Source of the DNA: Ruminococcaceae bacterium UBA1425
Lineage (GTDB): Bacteria > Bacillota > Clostridia > Oscillospirales > Acutalibacteraceae
Direction of reading: 5' to 3'
NCBI GenBank assembly: GCA_002329365.1
Contig: DCUB01000018.1
Location: forward strand, 51,985 to 115,984
DNA: 64,000 bases
Numbering within the stretch: the stretch's first letter is position 1; each line of letters opens with the position of its first letter. Both the position numbers and the translations under genes were made by a program. Below are positions 8,670-15,300 of this stretch, in pieces. The notes beneath the pieces are model-generated. The model saw only the letters and a program-made list of their open reading frames with translations. It had not been told where the DNA came from and did not search any database.

Positions 8670-10424
8670 TCAGTCGCGGATAACAGCTCCGAATTTGCAC
8701 GCCGCAAGACAGCTTCCGCATTTTGTGCATAGCGCCGCGTCTATAACGTGCGTCTTTTTCAGCTCGCCCGTAATCGCTTTTGCGGGACATTTTCTCGCGC
8801 AAGCCGTACAGCCCGTGCATTTTTCGCCGTCTATGCTGTATTCAACAAGCTCGCGGCACTCGTGCGCCGGACATTTTTTGCTGTTTATATGCGCCTCGTA
8901 CTCGTTTCTGAAATATTTCATAGTCGTTAGGACGGGGTTAGGCGCCGTCTGACCGAGCCCGCACAACGCTCCGTCCTTTATAGCGTTTGAAAGCTCATCC
9001 AAAAGCTCAATGTCGCCCTCTTTGCCCTCGCCCTTCGTTATCCTGTCGAGTATCTCAAGCATTCTCTTTGTTCCTATGCGGCAGTGGACGCACTTTCCGC
9101 ACGACTCCTTGGCGGTAAAGTCGAGGAAAAACCTTGCCATGCCCACCATGCATGTGTCCTCGTCCATAACGACCATTCCGCCGGAACCCATTATGGCGCC
9201 CGTCGCGCCGAGCTTTTTATAGTCGATAACCGTATCTATAAGCTCTGCCGGGATACAGCCGCCCGAAGGCCCGCCCATCTGAACTGCCTTAATAGCCTTG
9301 CCGCCGCGGATTCCGCCGCCGATGTCGAAAATGACGTCACGGAGCGTTTTGCCCATCGGTATCTCGACAAGCCCGCCCCTGTTTATTTTGCCCGTCAGCG
9401 CGAAAACCTTTGTGCCTCTGCTGTCGGGCGTACCCATCGCGGCGAACGCCTCGCCGCCGTTTTCGATAATCCACGGGATGTTTGCATATGTTTCGACGTT
9501 GTTTATGTTTGACGGCTTGTGAAGATAGCCCGACTGCGCGGGGAACGGCGGCTTCAGCCTCGGCATACCCCTGTTGCCCTCAAGCGACTCTATGAGCGCC
9601 GTTTCCTCGCCGCAGACGAACGCGCCCGCTCCCGCCTTAATCCGCATTTCGCAGGAAAAGCCGGTGCCCATTATGTTCTGACCGATAAAGCCGTTTTCCC
9701 TTGCCTGCCCTATGGCCTTTTCGAGCCGCTTTATGGCAAGAGGGTATTCGGCGCGCACATAAACTATTGCCTCGGAGGCTCCGATGGCGTACGCGCCTAT
9801 CATCATTCCCTCAATCAGGTTGTGCGGGTCGCTTTCGATTACTGCCCTGTCCATGAACGCGCCGGGGTCGCCCTCGTCCGCGTTGCAGATTATGTATTTA
9901 TTGTCGCCCCCGCTCTGCCTTGCCGCGTTCCACTTAAACCACGTCGGGAAGCCCGCGCCGCCGCGTCCGCCGAGACCGGACTTTTTTATCTCCTCAATAA
10001 GCGTTTCGGGCGTCATTTCCGTGAGCACGCGGCGAAGCGACCTGTATCCGCCCCCGGCTATATAGTCCTCGATTTTTTCGGGATTGATTAAGCCGCAGCG
10101 CTTTAGAGCAATTCTTGTCTGCTTTGACAAAAACAGCTTATCCTCGTCGCTGACTTTAAGCGCGGCTATTTCGGACTCGTTGCCCGTTTCGATGTATTTT
10201 ATAATGGACCTCACATTTTTCTCGTTTACCTGAACAAGTCTTATAAGCGTGCCGTCGTCTTTGTATATGTCGACAATAGGCTCAAGATAGCACATGCCGT
10301 TGCAGCCGGTTACGGAAAGCTCCGCCGCCACATTGCCGCTATTTATGTAATCTTCAAGCAGGCCGTATATTTTGCCGGCTCCCGCCGCTATGCCGCAGCT
10401 GCCCTGTCCCACAAAAAGCTTCAC
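8670..10424 (-). CDS. NuoF/HydB-like NADH-oxidizing flavoprotein subunit with C-terminal ferredoxin domain
   Basis: A 584-residue diaphorase subunit that binds NADH, FMN and iron-sulfur clusters. It has an N-terminal thioredoxin-like 2Fe-2S region (Cys in VGQGSCGIA and SVTGCNGMCYL), the FMN/NADH-binding GRGGAGFPTWFKW motif, NADEGDPGAFMDR, the 4Fe-4S site ESCGKCVHCRIG, and a C-terminal pair of 4Fe-4S clusters (CTGCTACARKCP, CTKCGSCLAACK). The same architecture occurs in HydB, HylB and StnB, the proposed bifurcating subunits. Translation starts at a GTG whose GTGA overlaps the stop of the NuoE-like gene; GGGAGG lies 7 bases upstream. The GltD-fusion gene follows after a 24-base gap, so the three genes form one operon. 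Confidence 0.93.
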   Translation of the reverse strand: MKLFVGQGSCGIAAGAGKIYGLLEDYINSGNVAAELSVTGCNGMCYLEPIVDIYKDDGTLIRLVQVNEKNVRSIIKYIETGNESEIAALKVSDEDKLFLSKQTRIALKRCGLINPEKIEDYIAGGGYRSLRRVLTEMTPETLIEEIKKSGLGGRGGAGFPTWFKWNAARQSGGDNKYIICNADEGDPGAFMDRAVIESDPHNLIEGMMIGAYAIGASEAIVYVRAEYPLAIKRLEKAIGQARENGFIGQNIMGTGFSCEMRIKAGAGAFVCGEETALIESLEGNRGMPRLKPPFPAQSGYLHKPSNINNVETYANIPWIIENGGEAFAAMGTPDSRGTKVFALTGKINRGGLVEIPMGKTLRDVIFDIGGGIRGGKAIKAVQMGGPSGGCIPAELIDTVIDYKKLGATGAIMGSGGMVVMDEDTCMVGMARFFLDFTAKESCGKCVHCRIGTKRMLEILDRITKGEGKEGDIELLDELSNAIKDGALCGLGQTAPNPVLTTMKYFRNEYEAHINSKKCPAHECRELVEYSIDGEKCTGCTACARKCPAKAITGELKKTHVIDAALCTKCGSCLAACKFGAVIRD

Positions 10425-10906
10425 TTTGACGCCTCCCTCAGCTCTCTTATAATTTTCTTTGCCTTATCGGGTGTAAGGCTCCCGTAAGCGTCGCCGTTTA
10501 TCATCATAACGGGCGAAAGGCTGCAGCAGCCGAGACACGCGACGTTTTTAAGCGTAAACAGCCCGTCCTTTGTAGTCTGAAGGTCGGATATCGAAAGCTC
10601 CTCCTCAATTGCCTGCTCTATGCGAAGCGAGCCATTGACGTGGCAGGCGGTGCCCTGACACAGCATTATCAGATATTTGCCGACAGGCTCAAAGCGGAAC
10701 TGCGTGTAAAACGTTGCAACGCCCACCACCTTCGCGGGCGGGATTTTTGTGGCTTCGGCGATTTTTTCAAGGCACTCCCGCGGAAGATAGCCGTAAATAT
10801 CCTGCGTCTTTTGCAGGATTGTTATAAGGCTTCCCGTAACCCCGGCATACTTTTGAAGCACGCCGTCCATAAGGCCAAGGTCGATTTTTTCGCAGGTACA
10901 AGGCAT
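10421..10906 (-). CDS. NuoE/HydC-like 2Fe-2S thioredoxin-fold subunit
   Basis: About 161 residues from the preferred start at 10906, which has an AAGGG site 10 bases upstream; the longer frame to 10975 begins inside the promoter. The protein has a helical N-terminus (GSLITILQKTQDIYGYLP), IPPAKVVGVATFYTQF, and the four 2Fe-2S ligands in CQGTACHV and NVACLGCC. This is the small electron-transfer subunit of NuoEF-type modules. It is the first gene of the three-gene operon and overlaps the NuoF-like gene by 4 bases. No hydrogenase H-cluster or formate dehydrogenase gene accompanies it in the window, which favours a transhydrogenase over a HydABC hydrogenase. Confidence 0.93.
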   Translation of the reverse strand: MPCTCEKIDLGLMDGVLQKYAGVTGSLITILQKTQDIYGYLPRECLEKIAEATKIPPAKVVGVATFYTQFRFEPVGKYLIMLCQGTACHVNGSLRIEQAIEEELSISDLQTTKDGLFTLKNVACLGCCSLSPVMMINGDAYGSLTPDKAKKIIRELREASK

Positions 10907-10951
10907 ATTTATCAATCCCTTCAAATTGGCATAAAAGCTATTATCTAAAAT

Positions 10952-10980
10952 ATTATATATTATGCCCTGTCGCATTTCAA
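10952..10980 (-). promoter_or_regulatory. Promoter of the bifurcating-complex operon
   Basis: On the minus strand TTGAAA, a 17-base spacer and TATAAT. The -10 is followed by another AT-rich stretch, and the start codon chosen for the first gene (10906) lies about 46 bases downstream. This supports rejecting the longer reading frame that would begin at 10975 inside the -35 element. Confidence 0.8.
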
Positions 10981-11052
10981 GTGAAATTTTATGTTATATT
11001 TCTTTTTATATAACTTTTTATTTAACTGAATTGCACGGCACAAAAAGAAAAA

Positions 11053-11075
11053 GCCGCCCCGAAAACCGGGACGGC
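11053..11075 (-). terminator. Terminator of the coat-protein gene pair
   Basis: Minus-strand stem GCCGTCCCGG / CCGGGGCGGC-type (one imperfect pair, loop TTTT) followed by TTTTTC. It starts about 10 bases past the stop codon of the CotF-like gene. Confidence 0.85.
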
Positions 11076-11085
11076 CCGTTGTTTT

Positions 11086-11334
11086 TTACATCTGCGGCGA
11101 AAACTTCTGCCTTGTCTGGTCGATTTTCTGCTGCTCGACGCTCTGCATCTGGTACCAGCCCTTTTCGTTCATCTTTGAATAAATCTGGCTTTGAACGTCA
11201 AGCGTGTCGTTTAACACCGTTTTGAACGTCGAGCGGACATTTGGCGTTGTCGACTCAATGCTTCCGTGCATCATCAGGTCGCATGCGCCTTTAAAGTTGC
11301 TGAGTATGGTTGTCATTATTGTTTTGTCGTCCAT
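11086..11334 (-). CDS. CotF-type spore coat protein
   Basis: A small, helix-rich protein of about 82 residues from the start at 11334. An upstream in-frame ATG is excluded because the ribosome site GGGAGG lies inside that extension, 8 bases before the chosen start. The segment DDKTIMTTILSNFKGACDLMMHGSIE and the end QIYSKMNEKGWYQ are typical of the coat F (CotF/YhcQ-like) domain, a ferritin-like helical hairpin in proteins of the Bacillus and Clostridium spore coat. It is predicted to be a sporulation structural protein. It follows the short gene at 11354-11530 by about 20 bases and has its own terminator. Confidence 0.8.
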   Translation of the reverse strand: MDDKTIMTTILSNFKGACDLMMHGSIESTTPNVRSTFKTVLNDTLDVQSQIYSKMNEKGWYQMQSVEQQKIDQTRQKFSPQM

Positions 11335-11353
11335 ATTGATTTCCTCCCGCAAA

Positions 11354-11530
11354 TCATTTTATCAGCGAATAAAACTGTGAATACGAAGTGCCCTGCCTGT
11401 CGGCGATGCCCTGAACAAATCTTTTAAGATCCGCGTCCTGCAGCTGCCCCGCAAGGTCGGTACAGCTTTTTTTAAGGTCCTGTTCATGGTTGAGAGCGTC
11501 TTCGATATAAAGTAATTCCTTTGGTGACAT
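11354..11530 (-). CDS. Small (58 aa) CotF-associated protein
   Basis: A short reading frame starting at ATG 11530 with a GGGGG ribosome site 7 bases upstream and ending 20 bases before the CotF-type gene. The product begins MSPKELLYIEDALNHEQ and ends QFYSLIK. It is a helical protein similar in pattern to the first half of coat F-like proteins (acidic and amphipathic, an EDALNHEQDL segment, a single Cys). It is the first gene of a two-gene operon. A pair of a short helix-hairpin protein and a CotF protein is common in Clostridia, so a coat role is likely (inference). Confidence 0.75.
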   Translation of the reverse strand: MSPKELLYIEDALNHEQDLKKSCTDLAGQLQDADLKRFVQGIADRQGTSYSQFYSLIK

Positions 11531-11631
11531 GTGATATCCCCCTTTTCATATTGTTGTGCTACTATTATTAGCCAAAGCTTCCTCAATATTCATGGGGACA
11601 TCGTTTTTTGATTTGCGGTTTTGCCCTGATT

Positions 11632-13689
11632 TTAAGGCTCTGACGACATCAGAAGCACAAGCTCGCCGCCCTGCATCATTCTTTCGGCGGAAAACGACAG
11701 GTCGGAAAGCTCGTTCCCGTCAAGCACGGCGCGGCGGACATAAATACCCTCGCCCTCACGGCGGACGGTAAAGGTTCTGCCGTTGTGGAGGTGAAAAACC
11801 GTCTTTTTCATATACGGCGAGCCTATAATCATCAGGTCCTGCCCCGAAACGGGAAAGATTCCGCAGACGTTCCAGACATACAGCGACGACAGCCCGCCCG
11901 AGTCGTTGTTGCCGGGCAGGCCGCCCCTGCCGTCGGAGAACATATAACGCCGTCCGGCATCTAAAACCTCGCACAGCCTGTCGTGCCTGCCGGCATAATG
12001 ATAGGCGTAGGGCGCCTCCATGTCGGACTCGTTGTTAAAGCCCTCAAAGCGCGCGCTTGTGTCCCCGGGACTTGTATAACCGAAAAAGCGGTCGAGCAAA
12101 GCTGCAAATCTCTCTCTGCCTCCGGCAATTTCGATTCTCTTTTCCATATCCGACATAAGCCGGAACGAATAGTTCCACTCGCTGCCCTCGTAATAGTCGG
12201 ATTCTTCTGTCATCAGCCCCGTTTTTGTGTCGAAAACGTCCTGCCAGCAGTCCTTGTACCGTTCAAACACACCGGCGTCGGCGCCCATGCGCCTTGCCGC
12301 CTCCGCCATGGCGGCGCAGCCCTCCGCTACGTCGACAACGTGCGTCGCCCTTTTAATGCTGCCGTTGTGAAAATCGTCGTAATGCCTGCTGAAAAGGTCT
12401 TTTTCCGCCGCCTTAAGAGCGCGTTTGTAATCCGCCCCTATACCCCTGTAAAAAGCGTCGCAGATGGAGTGCTCGGCAAGCATCCTTGCCTGCGAGCTGT
12501 GGCTGTTTTTATAATGCTTTGAAAGTGTTAAGGTGTGCGGGAAATGCCCCTCTGACTCGCAGAACGAGAAGAATGTGTTCAGTATTTTGCGTGATATTTC
12601 GGGATATAACGTAAACAAAAGCGGGAGCTGCGTTTTGTAAATATCCCACATAGTTGCGAAATCTGTAACGAAATCGTCGCCGTCGCCCACAAAGTTTTCG
12701 CCGCTCCAGTCCGACGGCTTTACAAGCGAGTGATACATGTTGGAGTAGAATATGCGCCTGTCCCTCTCCGTCGGCGCGTCGATTTCAATCGCGGACAGTA
12801 CGTCGTTCCACTTTTTGCAGGCGTCCGCGGCAACTGCGTCAAAGCCGCGGCTTTCAGACAGCGCGTCCCGCCGAGCTTTTTCGATGCTTTTCGCCGATAT
12901 CGAAAGCTTCATTTCATATGTACCTTTGTCGGGCAGCGTGAACGACACGCCGTAATTGTCCAAAACCTTGCCGAGCGAAAGCTCCGTTTCTTTTCTGAGC
13001 GGCAGATAGTCGCGCCAAAGCACAATATCCGACGCGCTTTCGCATATGCCGTATATGTAAAGCGGCAGCCCCTGCATTACAACCTCGGCTTCAAAAGCGT
13101 TGCTGCCGACAAGCCTTATTTCTGTTTTTTCGGAATAGCCTCTTTGCTTCGGGTCGTTGCTCAAAAAACCGTCGTTTGAAAGGTCGACGGCTACCTGTCC
13201 GCCCTTTTCGCCGAAGGTATATCGGTGCACGGCGGCAAGATTGCTGACTGTCAGCTCGCATTTTATGTCGCTTTCCTCAAGTCTGACAGTGTAATATCCC
13301 GGTTTTGCTACCTCGTCCTTCATGTTGAAAAAGCGCGCGGAGTCGTATATATCTCCGTAAAACGGGGTAGTAACGGCATAATTGTAGTAGATGTCAATCG
13401 CGCCCGTGCCGCTCTGGTGTAAATGAGAAAAGCCGAGACACCTCATTTTGTCGCCGAATGTGCGCAGGCTGTCGGGGCTGTAGTTTCCCCTGTGGTTGCC
13501 GTAGCCCGTAGGGTATCCGGCACAATAACAGCCCGCCGACAGCCTGCCGAACGGCAGACAAGCGGCGGGATGTGTGTTTCCGCATATGGCTTTTATAAAA
13601 TACCAAGCTTTTGCTATGCCCTCCGGCTCAGGAAGGTCTATTCTTCCGCTGCCGTGGAACACGTCGACATATGAGCAAAGGTCGTCCAC
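11632..13689 (-). CDS. Glycoside hydrolase family 92 (alpha-mannosidase-type)
   Basis: A 685-residue enzyme predicted to be an exo-acting, calcium-dependent alpha-mannosidase. The features seen are an N-terminal beta-sandwich with the family blocks LPFGRLSAG and GFSHLHQSGTG, and GYYTVRLEES with VHRYTF. The C-terminal (alpha/alpha)6 domain has FEGFNNESDMEAPYAYHYAG and GLPGNNDSGGLSSLYVWNVCGIFP, the signature of the catalytic region. No signal peptide is seen, so it is cytoplasmic and probably acts on imported manno-oligosaccharides or host N-glycan fragments. The start is GTG at 13689 with a GGGGGAA site that overlaps the stop of the upstream peptidase gene; the gap is 3 bases, so they may be co-transcribed. 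Confidence 0.88.
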   Translation of the reverse strand: MDDLCSYVDVFHGSGRIDLPEPEGIAKAWYFIKAICGNTHPAACLPFGRLSAGCYCAGYPTGYGNHRGNYSPDSLRTFGDKMRCLGFSHLHQSGTGAIDIYYNYAVTTPFYGDIYDSARFFNMKDEVAKPGYYTVRLEESDIKCELTVSNLAAVHRYTFGEKGGQVAVDLSNDGFLSNDPKQRGYSEKTEIRLVGSNAFEAEVVMQGLPLYIYGICESASDIVLWRDYLPLRKETELSLGKVLDNYGVSFTLPDKGTYEMKLSISAKSIEKARRDALSESRGFDAVAADACKKWNDVLSAIEIDAPTERDRRIFYSNMYHSLVKPSDWSGENFVGDGDDFVTDFATMWDIYKTQLPLLFTLYPEISRKILNTFFSFCESEGHFPHTLTLSKHYKNSHSSQARMLAEHSICDAFYRGIGADYKRALKAAEKDLFSRHYDDFHNGSIKRATHVVDVAEGCAAMAEAARRMGADAGVFERYKDCWQDVFDTKTGLMTEESDYYEGSEWNYSFRLMSDMEKRIEIAGGRERFAALLDRFFGYTSPGDTSARFEGFNNESDMEAPYAYHYAGRHDRLCEVLDAGRRYMFSDGRGGLPGNNDSGGLSSLYVWNVCGIFPVSGQDLMIIGSPYMKKTVFHLHNGRTFTVRREGEGIYVRRAVLDGNELSDLSFSAERMMQGGELVLLMSSEP

Positions 13690-13692
13690 TTT

Positions 13693-14172
13693 TTATTCCC
13701 CCGTATTACTTTTAATTTTCCGTACCAAAGGCGCCGCAAGCTTAACGTATATCGGGTAAAGCCTGAACCTGTAAAGACGGACGAGCGGCAAAAAACGGCA
13801 GTAGCACCTGTATTTGAAATCGGTGCATTTTATGAGCTTTCCGTTCCTGTAAAAAGCCTTCAGCACAGCTATAATCTGTTCGTCCCTGACGCCGCATTCA
13901 ACCTCGCGCTGATTGTCTCCGCGCGTTTTGTAGCCGCTGCCGTCGACGCCTATAATCCTGTGAAGAACATATCTGCCGTCCGGGCGCACATAAAGCGGAA
14001 CGTCGTGCTTTTTCAGCCGTCCCCCGGCGCGGGCGAGCACCACCTTGTCCGTTCTGTTCCGCAGCATTGGCAGCATGCTGTAGCCCGCGGTGACAAACGA
14101 AACCTCGCCGCCGCTTTTAAGCACCTCTTTCATCGCGTCCGATATCTCGTACAGGTAAACCGGCTTACTCAA
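13693..14172 (-). CDS. S24/S26-type peptidase of a PqqD/HPr-kinase-like cassette
   Basis: A 159-residue protein with the signal-peptidase/LexA-type serine motif TAGYSMLPMLR (Ser as nucleophile, then Met), followed by VVLARAG and HDVPLYVRPDGRYVLHRIIG, the usual beta-strand block. The catalytic-base strand is less clear (YKTRGDNQREVE). There is no obvious N-terminal membrane anchor. The hydrophobic, Arg/Tyr-rich C-terminus (RFLPLVRLYRFRLYPIY) may associate with the membrane. It starts at a TTG inside the 3' end of the PqqD-like gene with GGGAGCAGG just upstream. Peptidases of this kind accompany PqqD and HprK-like genes in peptide-modification clusters; a role in cleaving a modified peptide is inference. 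Confidence 0.7.
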   Translation of the reverse strand: MSKPVYLYEISDAMKEVLKSGGEVSFVTAGYSMLPMLRNRTDKVVLARAGGRLKKHDVPLYVRPDGRYVLHRIIGVDGSGYKTRGDNQREVECGVRDEQIIAVLKAFYRNGKLIKCTDFKYRCYCRFLPLVRLYRFRLYPIYVKLAAPLVRKIKSNTGE

Positions 14173-14428
14173 TAAAACCTGCTCCCTTTAGCTGTCCGAC
14201 AAACTCCGAATAATCCGTTTTGGCGACGGCTTCGGCAACCTCGTATTTTTCCATAATGGCGGCGATGATTTCATCCTCGCTCTTTTCCTGTTCGAGCATG
14301 CTCCATATAAGCTCGCCCGTGGCGTTAAGCGTTACTATGCCGTTGAAGTCCATGACGGCGTCACCCACCGCGACAACAATGCTGCTGTCCCTTACCTTGC
14401 AGAGCTTGTAGCCTTCCTTTATCCTCAT
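14165..14428 (-). CDS. PqqD family peptide-recognition (RRE) protein
   Basis: An 87-residue stand-alone PqqD-like protein. The pattern GYKLCKVRDSSIVVAVGDAVMDFNGIVTLNATGELIWSML is the winged-helix RiPP recognition element with the conserved N-x-T-G-x-x-I-W core. It is followed by acidic helices (EDEIIAAIMEKYEV). In known pathways such proteins hold a precursor peptide for a modifying enzyme. Start ATG overlaps the stop of the upstream kinase-like gene (ATGA), and its end overlaps the next gene, so the trio is translationally coupled. No precursor peptide or radical SAM maturase is found next to it. Confidence 0.85.
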   Translation of the reverse strand: MRIKEGYKLCKVRDSSIVVAVGDAVMDFNGIVTLNATGELIWSMLEQEKSEDEIIAAIMEKYEVAEAVAKTDYSEFVGQLKGAGFIE

Positions 14429-15147
14429 TGAGGCGTCAGTCCCTTCTTCATGGTTTCATATGAAAGCCTTACGGCGTCTTGGCTTATGTTGCAGCCCATT
14501 GAATAAACCTTGGTTAAGCCGAGAACCGCATCTATCGTTTTCAGAACCATTGACATTCTGTCCAAATCGACGGGGCGGAGCGTCTGGTTCAAAAGGGCGT
14601 AGATGGCTCTTTTTTCGGGCATTTCGTATATCTCGTTTTTTTCCGCCCTGTGCAGAAAGCATATGCCCCCAAGCTCATAAGCCGCGTTTACGCTTATGTC
14701 GTGCTTTCCGCTGAAGGGCGTTCCGAACACAAGCGCGTGACCGTCAATCAGGCGTATCGCCGGCTTGTCGTCGTTGATTATTATAGCTCTGTCTGCCCCG
14801 AAATATTGCTGCCACAAGCCCGTATGAGTTGATTTTCCTGTTCCGCAGGGCGCGGAAAAAAGATATGCCCTGCCGTCCAGGGCGACGGCGGACGCGTGAA
14901 GCATCATGCCGTTGAAGTGTACAAGCCCGCTGTAAAAATCGGCTCCCGCCAGTATATATTCGCAATCCTCAGCGCTCAGCTCCGCGGTTTTCTCGGAAAA
15001 CCCGCGTATACGCTCCTTAGTTACGGCAATCCGTATTTGCGGCTTTTTACTCTGGTCATCTGCAAGATATTTGCTGCACCGTGAACGCAGCTGCCCGTAA
15101 ACAGGCTCTATGCTGACGTTTAACCCGGCAATATTGTACATACTCAT
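14425..15147 (-). CDS. HPr kinase/PEP carboxykinase-like P-loop protein
   Basis: About 240 residues from the ATG at 15147, 6 bases after GGAG; a GTG at 15159 precedes the ribosome site. Central region: HASAVALDGRAYLFSAPCGTGKSTHTGLW contains a Walker-A-like P-loop (CGTGKST) of the HprK/PEPCK type, followed by INDDKPAIRL (acidic Walker-B-like) and GTPFSGKHD. Proteins of this class sit with PqqD and S24/S26 peptidase genes. One member in lasso-peptide clusters is known to phosphorylate the precursor peptide. It is the first gene of a cassette of three overlapping genes. The substrate here is unknown. Confidence 0.8.
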   Translation of the reverse strand: MSMYNIAGLNVSIEPVYGQLRSRCSKYLADDQSKKPQIRIAVTKERIRGFSEKTAELSAEDCEYILAGADFYSGLVHFNGMMLHASAVALDGRAYLFSAPCGTGKSTHTGLWQQYFGADRAIIINDDKPAIRLIDGHALVFGTPFSGKHDISVNAAYELGGICFLHRAEKNEIYEMPEKRAIYALLNQTLRPVDLDRMSMVLKTIDAVLGLTKVYSMGCNISQDAVRLSYETMKKGLTPQ

Positions 15148-15234
15148 AAAGCTCTCCACGGTATTGTTTTTGTCCGGAGCAGAATTCGGATACCCAACCT
15201 TACTTATTGCTGTGTTGACTTAATAAGCACCGAA

Positions 15235-15262
15235 CAGGCAGGCAGCGAAAACTGCCTGCCTG
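15235..15262. terminator. Strong hairpin between the secreted-protein gene and the PqqD cassette
   Basis: An 11-bp perfect stem CAGGCAGGCAG / CTGCCTGCCTG with loop CGAAAA. Neither side has a good T-run, so it may be a weak terminator for the leftward 15301-18294 gene or an RNA-stabilizing element. The remaining intergenic bases contain no start codon with a ribosome site, hence no precursor peptide. Confidence 0.5.
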
Positions 15263-15300
15263 CTCTTTCAGCCTTTTATGACCGTTTAATGAAGATGATA

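Noticed and set aside
6408..10906. HydABC-type [FeFe] hydrogenase operon
   Set aside because: No H-cluster cysteine motifs are present; the third subunit has a GltD core instead.
15148..15300. A precursor peptide gene for the PqqD cassette
   Set aside because: No start codon with a ribosome site occurs on the minus strand in this gap; it mainly contains a hairpin.
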